From contig JAJKFH010002273.1 in NCBI GenBank assembly GCA_023333565.1, positions 62,001 through 126,000 of the forward strand: a DNA stretch of 64,000 bases, read 5' to 3'. The notes beneath the pieces were generated by a model, which saw only the letters and a program-made list of their open reading frames with translations, made no database searches and was not told where the DNA came from. Shown piece after piece: positions 22,701 through 33,366 of this stretch (its first letter is position 1; each line of letters begins with the position of its first letter). Position numbers and translations under genes: made by a program. Source of the stretch: Puffinus mauretanicus (lineage: Eukaryota; Chordata; Aves; Procellariiformes; Procellariidae).

Positions 22701-25700
22701 CTCCATTGTAGGGTATCACACTTCAGTACAAAACCAGAGGTGTGTTTCTAAATGATATTATACAGAACTTACAAATTCAAAAGCTTTAACAACAGGGTTC
22801 AGTCCTTGCATTGTTCTATTGCTGTTTTTCTGATCCATTTTCCCCTCAGTGGCCTGCCTTCTTTTGGAACTTGTAGATTCAGAATTTCCTTCCTCCTCCA
22901 TCTGCAGAAGCTGCAGTTGTCTTATTTTTCTTCTGTGTTACCCTACTGTCCTGCGTAAGCTTTGTTCTCGTAAGAGCAAGGTTTACCTCCATGAAATAAA
23001 ACTCTTCTAAGCCTCCCTTTTGCTATTTGGAAAACTATCAGCCTTGCATCTTGACCACTAAGCCACCTAGGCTATGAAGCCATTTTAAATGTCAAGAAAT
23101 CCTTCTGGTTCAATTTTTCAGGGAATTAATGTTGATAGTGGGCAGTGATTTGGAGCCTTTGAGTAGCAGCTAGGACACTTGTTATTTCTCTACATCTATT
23201 TAAACACAGTCTTACTATTTTAAGGGTCAGAACACTTAGCAAGCCGGATAACCTTCTAATTACCACTTCTTCTCCAGAAGCAGTATAATGTCACCAGCAT
23301 TTGATAATCCTGTTTTTTGGGTTTTTTGTTGTTTGGTTTGTTTTTTTTTTAAAAAGGGTATTTAAAATACACAAACCAAGAGGTTTATAGAAGCTTAAAT
23401 GTAGCTTGAATACAGGGATATTAGGTATTCCTAGATCATTTGAGAGTCTATACTCAGTTTCTCTTAAAGAAGCTCCATTAATTTGGGAGAAAAAGAAAAA
23501 AGGCCGCAGATTGAAAGTGACTGTTACACAGAGGACTTTTTTTAGAAATTTGATTGACAATCTATTGGTGACTTCACACAGCAAAACACTTCAGAAACTA
23601 GTGTAGCCAAAGGGGGGGCGGGAATAAACAAGCTAACTAAAATATTACTGTTAATTCCTTCTTTTGTCTGTCATCTTCCTTGTTCTGCAAGTACATAATC
23701 ATATTAAGAAAGAAACCTTAGAGTGCTGAATGTCAAGCTTTGTTATATAATAATGTTTTATATAGCAGGTTTCCATCCAAGATAATACGTTAGAAATGTT
23801 TGGTAGAAGAAAGGTTTTTCAGTCAAATCTATTACAAAGCTAGCACATGCAGGTTTTGTTAGGCAACATAACAAGGATGAACAAGGAAAAGCAGACTGAA
23901 ATGCTGATTCTTTTCAGATTCAGCTCTAAAATGCCTTTTTAGGAAATCAAAGCCTCACAGTTAGATTAAACCTTTAACTCCTCCACTCCAATTCTCCTTA
24001 GATCTTAGAGATCACAGGTAGTGGATTACAAAACAACAGATACTTTCACTTCCATATCAAGCCACAGCACTTACTGATTTAAAAGTTACCTTAATACTGC
24101 TACATTTTCACATATAATGGATTTTGGAAGAGGTCTGCTGAAGTTTGCTAAGCTATTCAGCTTTCTGGGAGACAGGCAGGTACCTGTACAGACTTTTAAC
24201 ATTAATACATTGATATTTTTCCAATAAACTTGGCATATTTTCTTAAGCTGTAATGTATGCTATTAATTTTAAAACCCGGCTTATGTCTCTTGAGACTTTG
24301 CATATGTACTACTGTGCTGTCAACTGCTTGAGGGAATTCAAGCTCTTATTCTGCAGTGTGTTGCTGCTCTTGGAAGAATATTGATAATTCCTGCCTGTGT
24401 AGTGAGATGTTTATGACTTTTTTTTTTTAAGCCTCTCCATAGTAAATATATGTAAGTAAGTACACAAACACATATATCCCATAGCTTGATTGGTGTTTCT
24501 CGGTTCTTTGTTTCATTTCTATTAACCTGTCTGGTGTGCATATTGACAAGGAGGGGAAGCAAAGCTCTTCTATAGACAAATAGTAGTGTTTTGTAACTGC
24601 TTGAACCGATGAATGGCACATGTTTAGTAATTAACTGGTTTGTAGTAACATTGGATTGCTGTATTCACGGATCCTTGCCACTCTGGCCAGCAAGTTTTCA
24701 ATGGCTTGAGTGTCAGATCATTTTTGTCTTTTCTGCTCATTCTGACAATCTCCTTTTTGGTGAAAGAGCACCTGGCAATACACTTTCCTTTGTAGTGAAC
24801 TTGGATATATGTTCTTTCTTTCTTATCCTGCCCTTAATCCAGCTCTTTCTGCCTTTCCTCCCCAGCAGCTCAGAGATTCAGTATCATGGTGGGAAGTTTG
24901 GTCATATCTGTGACATATGAATGAGTGCTTAGAAATGCTTTAAGGAAGTGAGAAACACAGCTGGAGCTTTGAGGAGACAATCCCTCTTCTGCAGCCCTTT
25001 AACCTGCTTGAAAGGAGGGACAGGTTGGGTGCCCACAACAGGCTGTGGACCGGCTGTGAAGGGCTGGAGGCTGAGGACAGCCTTTTACTAGGTAAAACAA
25101 TTAAAGAATGACAATTTACACTGAATAAGTTATTGCTAGTATTTCCCAGATGGGTTAAGTTAATAGAGTAGCAGCCTAATTAAAACATTTCCTGCATCTT
25201 GCTTTTATTCCTGCATGTTTGGGAGAGGTCTTCTGGGAACAGCATGTGGGAAACTTGCTTGGAAACCCTTCCTTTTGTCATTATGCAGTGATTTGATTGT
25301 AATGACATTGTTAAAACATTGGCTTATGAAAAGACTGAATTCTGACTTGAATGCCTTCCAGGTCTGCACTTCTGGAACATTTCAGGTATATTGAAATTCT
25401 CAGTTGGCGTTTCCTTTTTTTTTTTTTTTTTTTTAAACTGCCTTTTCTACTTTAAGATGATTTATTCTATTCCTATCCATGCTCCTGATTTGTGTAGAGT
25501 TTCTAAATGGTAGTTAACGAGACATTTCTGGTAGAATTTATAAATGAGATGAGTCTTTAATTAATGAAAGTTGGAAGAAAGAAGTTGTGGAGTTAAGGTG
25601 GTCTCATCTCTTTGTCTATTAGCACATATATGCAAGTAAACCGAGCACTTATTTGCTCTGGAACTGTCACATTTAGTTGCTAAGTCAGCAAGACCACATA

Positions 25701-26594
25701 TCCTTAACATATGCACAAAGACTGAGGTGATCTGGCAAATACTTCCTGTCTTTTGGTTCTTATGCTTAGTCATCCTTTTTGAAATACTTGAAGTAAGGCT
25801 GGAGTTTTACTTTTAGTCTTTTCTTAAATGTAGACTTTTATAATAGAGTGGACCTACCCCTTCTTTCTCATTCTTCTGAAATATTATACCCTTCCTTTTA
25901 TTAGAAGGCAAGAGAGGAGAGGTTGCTCTGATTTAGCGATGAGGGGCCTGATCCCTCACTTCTGTGCCTCTCCCTGGGTCACATAACCAGCCCTGACATG
26001 CTTATCTTCTTCCACACCAGCTGGTCCTTCTGTAGCTTAGTCATTTTCTCTCTGACGTTTTCATTACTATAAGACAGAAGGAAAATGCATACAAATGCAA
26101 TAGCTGTACTGTTCTGTTCCCAAGTCTTTTCCTTGAGATTTTTCTAAACCTTACTTCAATTCTCTTAATTTTTGTTTGCATCAGCTTTTCTAAAGCTGTG
26201 AAGAAAAATATGATAGAACAGGATTTGACCGGCTTCTAGACTTTTCTTCTCTTAAAGGGGAGAGCCTCCTTATTAGATGCAGTAACAGAAATGAGCCTGA
26301 GTGAGGTGACTAGTGCTAAGTCAACTTCAGTATGAACTTTTTTTCTTTCCATGGGAAGGAAAACAAATTGCAACCATAGGAAAAAATTACACCATGAACA
26401 TAAAATCTGCCATTTTTAGAAAGATATTTCATCTTTAACAATGGATAGAAATATTTTTTTTTTCTCTCTCTCTGAGTCTACCAATTTTTCACATTTTACT
26501 GGTATTTCATTTTCAGAATGCACCATTTCTTGTAGTCAACCTCTTAGTCTATAGAAGAGGAAATGCAGGGTAAGGAAGTTTGTGGTGCGGCAGG
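14067..26594. other. 12.5 kb AT-rich background, no gene recognised
   Basis: There is no exon, RNA gene or identifiable transposon. Simple sequence includes A/C-rich 14453-14500, T-runs at 15428-15441 and 17407-17426, an A27 run at 16740-16766, a C/T-rich tract at 18666-18682, and T-runs near 19057, 19600 and 25415-25434. A tRNA-like 5' fragment may lie at 19994-20030. The longest frame is a 196-codon reverse one at 14650-15240, opposed by a 140-codon forward frame at 14908-15330. Neither shows a domain I recognise. A short AGAATCACAGAATG string near 19566 resembles a CR1 tail but is too short to call. Confidence 0.55.
26590..26594. other. Left target-site duplication of the provirus (GCAGG)
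   Basis: The five bases GCAGG immediately precede the 5' LTR and are repeated at 33887-33891 directly after the 3' LTR. Matching 5-bp duplications show that the two LTRs belong to one integration event. Confidence 0.93.
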
Positions 26595-27112
26595 TGTCCT
26601 GGTTTCGGCTGGGATAGAGTTAAATTTCTTCCTAGTGCTGTGTTTTGGATTTAGTATGAGGAGAATGTTGATAACACACTGATGTTTTCAGTTGTTGCTA
26701 AGTGCCCTCCTAGTCCAAGGACAGCTCCCATGCCTACTGACTGAGCTAGGTACACAAGATGGGAGGGAACATAATCAGGACAGCCAGCCCAGCTGGCTAA
26801 TGGGGTATTCCATACCATGTGATGTCATGCTCAGTATATGAAGGGTAGGCGTGATCCAGGAAGTACCGATCGCTACTTGGTTATCGGTCAGCGCGGGTGG
26901 TGAGCAATTGCATTGTGCATCACTCATTTGTATATTTTATCATTATCATTATTATTTTCCCTTTTTTTCCCGTTCTATTAAACTGTCTTTATCTCAACTC
27001 ACGAGTTTTTCTCACTCTTACCCTTCCGATTCTCTCCCCGTCCCGCTGGGGGTGGGGGGAGTGAGTGAGCGGCTGCGTGGTATTTGGCTGCCTGCCAGGT
27101 CAAACCACGACA
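26595..27112 (+). repeat. 5' LTR of the provirus
   Basis: The 518-bp LTR starts TGTCCTGGTTTCGGC and ends AAACCACGACA. It should contain the proviral promoter: a TATA-like CAGTATATGAAGG lies near 26831-26843, and an ATTAAA polyadenylation signal at 26977-26982 marks R or its vicinity. Open frames within it are also present in the other LTR copies and are not genes. Confidence 0.95.
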
Positions 27113-27120
27113 GTCCTTTT

Positions 27121-27138
27121 TGGTGCCCAACATGGGGC
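27121..27138 (+). other. Primer binding site, tRNA-Lys-like
   Basis: TGGTGCCCAACATGGGGC lies 8 bases after the 5' LTR. It differs at two positions from the known tRNA-Lys(1,2) PBS sequence TGGCGCCCAACGTGGGGC. Both differences are at CpG sites (C to T and G to A), consistent with CpG decay or with a variant primer. Mammalian ERV-L elements usually use tRNA-Leu, so the primer class is unexpected for this pol type. The match is judged by eye. Confidence 0.72.
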
Positions 27139-27224
27139 TCGAAGGGTTGAGATAACGACACATCTGACCCGAACGGGTTAAAACAAATTTGTTATAAGCA
27201 TTCATTATATCAGTTTAGTACTCG

Positions 27225-27650
27225 ATGTTCACAATGTTTATTTATTTGCTCTCAGAGTTTTTGGATCTGTTTTTGGAGTTGTGGTATATAGCACCTTACT
27301 GGCTGTCTATACTGCTGATTATCAGTTTGTATGTGGGGTTGATCATCTCTGGGAAATGGATTAAGGTCATTGCTTTGCTATACTGTGTGATCTGGCTTTA
27401 TGTTATGATAAAATTATTGGTCACGAGCCTGTACTCAGCACTGCCATCATTCCTGTTCTTCGGGAGCTATCTTTTGGAAACTATTAATAATTACACTTCT
27501 TACGTCTTCACCTCAGAGGATGAATTTAGTGGGGAGACAGGATGGGACACTTTCTCCCACTTGTTCACCTTCCCTTCCATATCTTCAGAAACTCCTTTTT
27601 CTTCTATCCTCTTCATGAAGAATGTCCACGATATTCCCCGAGAATTTTGA
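27225..27650 (+). CDS. Pre-gag ORF: small hydrophobic multi-helix protein
   Basis: A 141-codon frame lies between the PBS and gag; I do not recognise its family. Translation could start at ATG 27225 or, with a better context (A at -3), at ATG 27234. The protein is strongly hydrophobic up to residue ~86. It has a Leu/Phe-rich amphipathic stretch at residues 4-23 and likely membrane helices at about 24-43, 45-67 and 71-86. A polar Ser/Thr/Glu-rich tail of ~50 residues follows. Lys44, Lys47 and Lys63 lie at or near the helix borders, and NYT at 89-91 is a possible N-glycosylation site. The stop (TGA, 27648-27650) overlaps the gag start at 27622 by 29 bases in another frame. It may be an accessory membrane protein, a signal-like leader, or a chance frame in AT-rich leader sequence. 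The uninterrupted length and helix pattern favour a real gene, but this is inference. Confidence 0.5.
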   Translation: MFTMFIYLLSEFLDLFLELWYIAPYWLSILLIISLYVGLIISGKWIKVIALLYCVIWLYVMIKLLVTSLYSALPSFLFFGSYLLETINNYTSYVFTSEDEFSGETGWDTFSHLFTFPSISSETPFSSILFMKNVHDIPREF

Positions 27651-27721
27651 ATATCCTTGGGATGTTCAAACGAGCATGTTCATATTGCTATGTCTTCTGA
27701 ATGTGGTTCAGGCCTTGTTTA

Positions 27722-28249
27722 GAGTTTGTCGTGGTTTAACCTGGCAGGCAGCCAAATACCATGCAGCCGCTCACTCACTCCCCCCACCCCCAGCGGGACG
27801 GGGAGAGAATCGGAAGGGTAAGAGTGAGGAAAACTCGTGAGTTGAGATAAAGACAGTTTAATAGAACGGGAAAAAAAGGGAAAATAATAATGATAATGAT
27901 AAAATATACAAATGAGTGATGCACAATGCAATTGCTCACCACCCGCGCTGACCGATAACCAAGTAGCGATCGGTACTTCCTGGATCACGCCTACTCTTCA
28001 TATACTGAGCATGACATCACATGGTATGGAATACCCCATTAGCCAGCTGGGCTGGCTGTCCTGATCATGTTCCCTCCCATCTTGTGTACCTAGCTCAGTC
28101 AGTAGGCATAGGAGCTGTCCTTGGACTAGGAGGGCACTTAGCAACAACTGAAAACATCAGTGTGTTATCAACATTCTCCTTATACTAAATCCAAAACTCA
28201 GCACTAGGAAGAAATTTAACCCTATCCCAGCCGAAACCAGGACAGAGTT
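27722..28249 (-). repeat. Nested reverse solo LTR with GAGTT duplications
   Basis: A 518-bp LTR of the same family (27727-28244) sits inside gag in reverse orientation. It starts TGTCGTGGTTTAACC and ends GAAACCAGGACA on the plus strand. The five bases GAGTT occur at 27722-27726 and 28245-28249, proving a separate later integration followed by solo-LTR formation. It shares with the 3' LTR variants that differ from the 5' LTR (for example CCTATGCC and TAGGGTTAAA on its own sense strand), so it came from a closely related provirus. Its insertion adds 523 bp, which shifts absolute frame numbers but leaves gag otherwise colinear. Confidence 0.95.
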
Positions 28250-28300
28250 AAACAACTATTCAGGAATACTGTCCAGAGATCAACCCCAGCAACAGACACG

Positions 28301-28570
28301 GTGACTACTCAAACCCCCATGACAGGCACTGTAGCTACTTCAACCCGCATGACAACCACTGTGGCTACTCAAACCCCTGCGACAGGCACCGTGGCTACTT
28401 CAACCCCCACAACAACCACTATGGCTACTCAGACCCCGCCAACAGTCACTGCACTTACTCCAACCAGTGCGACAAGCACTGCAGCCACTCAAACCCCGAC
28501 AACAGTCACTACAAGTACTCCAACCCCCGCGACAGGCACTGCAGCTACCCAAACCCTCGCGACGGGTACT
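28301..28570 (+). repeat. Nine 30-bp tandem repeats coding Thr-rich decapeptides
   Basis: Nine direct 30-bp units encode ten-residue repeats such as VATQTPATGT and VATSTPTTTT, with a Gln/Ser alternation suggesting a two-unit higher-order period. The units are degenerate but hold the frame. About half of all residues are Thr, giving a mucin-like, probably disordered segment in the gag N-terminal region. Confidence 0.9.
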
Positions 28571-29733
28571 ACAGCTGAACTAGAGGACCAACCGTCGCTG
28601 GTATCTGTCCCCCCTGTACAGAAGAAGAAATCCTTGAGGCAGAAGTCAGGTCATTTAGAAAAGGATGATGGAATGATCACGAGGATGGGGAGGAGGAAGA
28701 GGAAGAACTCATAAACGAGACGGAAACCACCCGATCCTTATCCCTGAATGAGTTGCGAGATATGCGGAAAGATTTCGGCCGTCGTCCAGGCGAGCATATT
28801 GTCACCTGGCTGCTCCGATGCTGGGATAATGGGGCCAGTAGCCTGGAATTAGAGGGGAAGGAGGCCAAACAGCTGGGATCCCTTGCTAGGGAAGCGGGTA
28901 TTGACAAAGCAATTGGAAAAGGGACACAGGTCCTCAGCCTCTGGAGGCGACTGCTGTCAGGCGTGAAGGAAAGGTATCCCTTCAAGGAAGATGTTATATG
29001 TCGCCTAGGCAAATGGACCACTATGGAGAGAGGTATCCAGTACCTGAGAGAACTAGGCGTGCTGGAGGTGGTTTATAGTGACTTGGACGATGCCCGAACA
29101 CCCAAAGATCCAGATGACGTCCAGTGCACCCAACCCATGTGGCGGAAGTTGGTACGGAGCGCACCAGCATCGTATGCCAGTTCGTTGGCCGTACTGTCCT
29201 GGAAAGAGGAAGAAGCACCAACGGTGGATGTCTTAGTTAGCAGACTTCGGGATTTTGAAGAAACTATCTCCTCCTCCCTTGTCTCGGCTGTGGAGAAACT
29301 GTCCCGGGAGTTCCAGCAATTCAAAGAGGATATGTCCTATTCTCCACCTGTACGGACCAGTATCTCAGCCATTAGGAGTCAGCGTTTTTCTCCTCAAGAG
29401 AGAGGATATAGAAAGTACACACCACGGGGCACCCTGTGGTTTTACCTGCGTGACCACGGAGAGGACATGAGGCAGTGGGATGGAAAACCTACCTTCATCC
29501 TAGAGGCACGTGTACGTGAGTTGCAAGGAAAAACAATCACACAAGGGGGTTCTCCCAGGAAAAATGCTGCTCCAGTTGTCAGGAAAAACCTGTCTCACGA
29601 CGGTCCAGTTTCCAGTGAACAGTTCCCCAGACAGAGTAGAAGGGCTGATCTTACTTTGGATTGTAATTACAATGAAGAAATTCTTGACTCACGTTTGCAA
29701 GAAGTGAGAGATGGATACTATGACCAGAACTAG

Positions 29734-32700
29734 AGGGGCCCTGCTTCCAGCCAGGTGGAGGAAAGGGACAACTGGGTTTACTGGACTGTGTGGATTCGAT
29801 GGCCTGGCACATCAGACCCACAGGAGTATAAGGCTCTAGTAGACACCGGTGCACAGTGTACCCTGATGCCATCAAACTATAAAGGGGCAGAACCCATTTG
29901 TATTTCTGGAGTGACAGGGGGATCCCAAGAGTTAACTGTATTGGAGGCCGAAGTGAGCCTGACCGGGAATGAGTGGCAGAAGCACCCCATTGTGACTGGC
30001 CCAGAGGCTCCGTGCATCCTTGGCATAGACTACCTCAGGAGAGGGTATTTCAAGGACCCAAAAGGGTACCGGTGGGCTTTTGGTATAGCTGCCTTGGAGA
30101 CGGACGAAATCAAACAGCTGTCCACCTTGCCTGGTCTCTCGGAGGACCCTTCTGTTGTGGGGTTGCTGAGGGTTGAAGAACAGCAGGTACCAATCGCTAC
30201 CACAACAGTGCACCGGCGGCAATACCGCACCAACCAAGACTCTCTGATCCCCATCCATGAGCTGATTCGTCGACTGGAGAGCCAAGGAGTGATCAGCAAG
30301 ACTTGCTCACCCTTCAACAGTCCCATATGGCCAGTGCGAAAGTCTAATGGGGAGTGGAGACTAACAGTAGACTACCGTGGCCTGAACGAAGTCACGCCGC
30401 CACTGAGTGCTGCCATGCCGGACATGCTGGAACTTCAATACGAACTGGAGTCAAAGGCAGCCAAGTGGTATGCCACAACTGACATTGCTAATGCCTTCTT
30501 CTCCATCCCTTTGGCGGCAGAGTGCAGGCCACAGTTTGCTTTCACTTGGAGGGGCGTCCAGTACACCTGGAACCGACTGCCCCAGGGGTGGAAACACAGC
30601 CCTACCATTTGCCATGGACTGATCCACACCGCACTGGAACAGGGTGAGGCTCTGGAACACCTGCAATACATTGATGACATCATCGTGCAGGGCAACACAG
30701 CAGAGGAAGTTTTTGAGAAAGGGAAGAAAATAATTCAAATCCTTCTGAAATCTGGTTTTGCCATAAAACAAAGTAAGGTCAAGGGACCTGCACAGGAGAT
30801 CCAGTTTTTAGGAATAAAATGGCAAGATGGACGTCGTCAGATCCCAACAGATGTGATCAACAAAATAACAGCCATGTCCCCACCAACTAGCAAAAAGGAA
30901 ACACAAGCTTTCTTAGGCGTTGTGGGTTTTTGGAGAATGCATATTCCAAATTACAGTCAGATCGTAAGCCCTCTCTATCAAGTGACCAGGAAGAAGAACG
31001 ACTTCAAATGGGGCCCTGAGCAACAACAAGCCTTTGAACAAATTAAACAGGAGATAGTTCATGCAGTAGCCCTTGGGCCAGTCCGGGCAGGACAAGATGT
31101 AAAGAATGTGCTCTACACCGCAGCCGGGGAGAATGGCCCTACCTGGAGCCTCTGGCAGAAAGCACCAGGGGAGACTCGAGGTCGACCCTTAGGGTTCTGG
31201 AGTCGGGGATACAGAGGATCCGAGGCCCGCTACACTCCAACTGAGAAGGAGATATTGGCAGCATATGAAGGGATTCGAGCTGCTTCGGAAGTGGTTGGTA
31301 CTGAAGCACAGCTCCTCCTGGCACCCCGACTGCCGGTGCTGGGCTGGATGTTCAAAGGGAGCGTCCCCTCTACACATCATGCAACCGATGCTACGTGGAG
31401 TAAGTGGGTCGCACTGATCACACAACGGGCCCGAATAGGAAACCCCAGTCGCCCTGGAATCTTGGAGGTGATCACAAACTGGCCAGAAGGCAAAGATTTT
31501 GGCATATCCACAGAGGAGGAGGTGACACGTGCTGAAGAGGCCCCACTGTATAATAAACTACCAGAAAACGAGAAGCAATGTGCCCTGTTCACTGATGGGT
31601 CCTGTCGCCTTTTGGGAAAACATCGGAGGTGGAAAGCTGCGGTATGGAATCTTATACGCCAAGTTGCAGAAACTGCTGAAGGAGAAGGTGAATCGAGCCA
31701 GTTTGCAGAGGTGAAAGCCATCCAGCTGGCCTTGGACATTGCTGAACGAGAAAAATGGCCAGTACTTTATCTCTATACTGACTCATGGATGGTGGCAAAT
31801 GCCCTGTGGGGGTGGTTGCAACAGTGGAAGCAGAACAACTGGCAGCGCAGAGGTAAACCCATCTGGGCTGCCGCATTGTGGCAAGATATTGCTGCTCGGG
31901 TAGAGAACCTGACTGTAAAAGTACGTCGTGTAGATGCTCACGTGCCCAAGAGTCGGGCCACTGAGGAACATCAAAATAACCAGCAGGTGGACCAGACTGC
32001 TAAGATTGAAGTGGCTCAGGTGGATTTGGACTGGTAACATAAGGGTGAATTATTTATAGCTCGGTGGGCCCATGACGCGTCAGGCCATCAAGGAAGAGAT
32101 GCAACGTATAGATGGGCTCGTGATCGAGGGTTGGACTTAACCATGGACGCTATTGCACAGGTTATCCACGAATGTGAAACGTGCGCTGCAATCAAACAAG
32201 CCAAGCGAGTAAAGCCTCTTTGGTATGGAGAACGATGGTTGAAATATAAATATGGGGAGGCCTGGCAGATTGATTATATCACACTCCCACAAACCCGACA
32301 CGGTAAGCGCTATGTGCTCACCATGGTAGAAGTAACCACAGGATGGCTGGAAACATACCCTGTGCCCCATGCCACCGCCCGGAACACCATCCTGGGCCTT
32401 GAAAAGCAAGTCCTGTGGCGACATGGCACCCCAGAAAGAATTGAGTCAGACAACGGGACTCACTTCCGAAACACCCTCATAGACACCTGGGCCAAAGAGC
32501 ATGGCATTGAGTGGGTCTATCACATCCCCTACCATGCACCAGCCTCCGGGAAAATCGAACGATACAATGGACTGCTAAAGACTACGCTGAGAGCAATGGG
32601 TGGTGGGACATTCAAGCATTGGGACACACATTTAGCAAAGGCCACCTGGTTAGTCAATACCAGGGGATCTGCCAATCGAGCTGGCCCTGCCCAATCAAGA

Positions 32701-32919
32701 CTCTTACGTACTGTAGATGGAGATAAAGTCCCTGTCGTGCACATAAGAAATATGCTGGGGAAGACAGTCTGGGTTACTCCTGCCTCTGGCAAGGGAAAAC
32801 CCATTTGTGGGATTACTTTTGCTCGAGGACCTGGGTACACTTGGTGGGTAATGCGAAAGGATGGGGAGGTCCGGTGTGTACCTCAAGGGGATTTGATTTT
32901 GGGTGAAAATAGCCAATGA
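29734..32919 (+). pseudogene. pol: ERV-L-like pro-pol (protease, RT, RNase H, integrase), one stop
   Basis: One frame, the same as the gag capsid frame, runs from after TAG 29731 to TAG 32919. Domains in order are: aspartic protease with VDTGAQ (Asp-Thr-Gly at 29842-29850); reverse transcriptase with WRLTVDYRGLNE, LPQGWKHSP and YIDD (30667-30678); RNase H with FTDGS (Asp codon 31594), EVKAIQLAL and YTDSWMV; and integrase with an HHCC zinc finger (about 32068-32190) and catalytic residues at 32272, 32449 and 32557. The last two are separated by exactly 35 residues (DD35E). A C-terminal domain ends at ILGENSQ. TAA at 32035-32037 interrupts the frame between RNase H and integrase and is the only break seen. 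All active-site motifs look intact. No dUTPase domain was recognised after integrase. Pol copies the genome and integrates it. Confidence 0.92.
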
Positions 32920-33366
32920 ACTGAATTTTGATGTCAACTGTTACATGATATTGTATATCATTATTTCTATGATATAGCAGTGGTATAGCAGTGAAAATCA
33001 CCACAGATTAGTGAAGAATGAACTAACTCCGATGAAACCGAGCAAAGTGCAACGATGATAGAACTGGACGAGCGCAGCAGTACCAAAATGAGAACTGGCT
33101 TCAGGATGCAACAGCCCAACACCACACACCATCTCTTCGGCCCTGAAAGACTGTTATAACAGATGGAGCCCAAAGTCATGGACTAAATGAACTCAGTGGA
33201 CATTTTAGAGGCATAGTCCATAGACCAAGGGAATGATATCTGTGCGTGCACATATATATATATATGTGTGTATATAAAGAAAGATAGTGGTGGTTGATTG
33301 AAATGTATTAAAAAAAGATGTGAGACCTTAGCACGACATAAATGGTATGGAATAAGGGGTGGATAC
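32920..33366 (+). other. Post-pol leader and polypurine tract
   Basis: About 450 bp lie between the pol stop and the 3' LTR with no env-like frame. A (TA)n/(TG)n microsatellite lies at 33250-33278. A purine-rich tract (GGAATAAGGGGTGGA, 33349-33363) ends three bases before the 3' LTR and is the likely primer for plus-strand synthesis. Confidence 0.75.

Larger units (their letters stand above)
27622..29733 (+). pseudogene. gag: ERV-L-like gag, split by a nested LTR and one frameshift
   Basis: Gag forms the virion core. The start is placed at ATG 27622 (A at -3), because TGA at 27616 closes the frame upstream. Coding continues to 27726, is interrupted by the nested solo LTR (27727-28244 plus one copy of the duplication), and resumes in the matching frame. 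Nine Thr-rich decapeptide repeats (28301-28570) and a basic stretch (QKKKSLRQK) follow. A 1-base frameshift between about 28669 and 28714 leads into an acidic run and then the capsid-like part (28753-29733). That part has the conserved-looking segment VTWLLRCWDNGASSLELEGK and a downstream Trp/Arg-rich helix region. No CCHC zinc knuckle is visible near the C-terminus. The frame ends at TAG 29731-29733, in frame with pol. Without the nested insertion the length would be about 530 codons, plausible for an ERV-L gag. Confidence 0.82.

Noticed and set aside
24950..25090. Possible GC-richer repeat piece
   Set aside because: It is slightly richer in G+C but matches no family I know and has no clear boundaries.
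26851..27150. 99-codon frame in the 5' LTR (and equivalents in other LTRs)
   Set aside because: It is shared by the LTR copies only because the LTRs are near-identical. It has no protein features and overlaps promoter and R/U5 sequence.
28301..28570. CRISPR-like or satellite array
   Set aside because: The units are adjacent without spacers and lie in the gag reading frame. They are a coding minisatellite.
28677..29021. Reverse frame opposite gag
   Set aside because: It is a shadow of the capsid coding strand with no signal of its own.
32920..33366. Possible env or dUTPase after pol
   Set aside because: The interval is under 450 bp, has stops in all forward frames and shows no motif of either gene.
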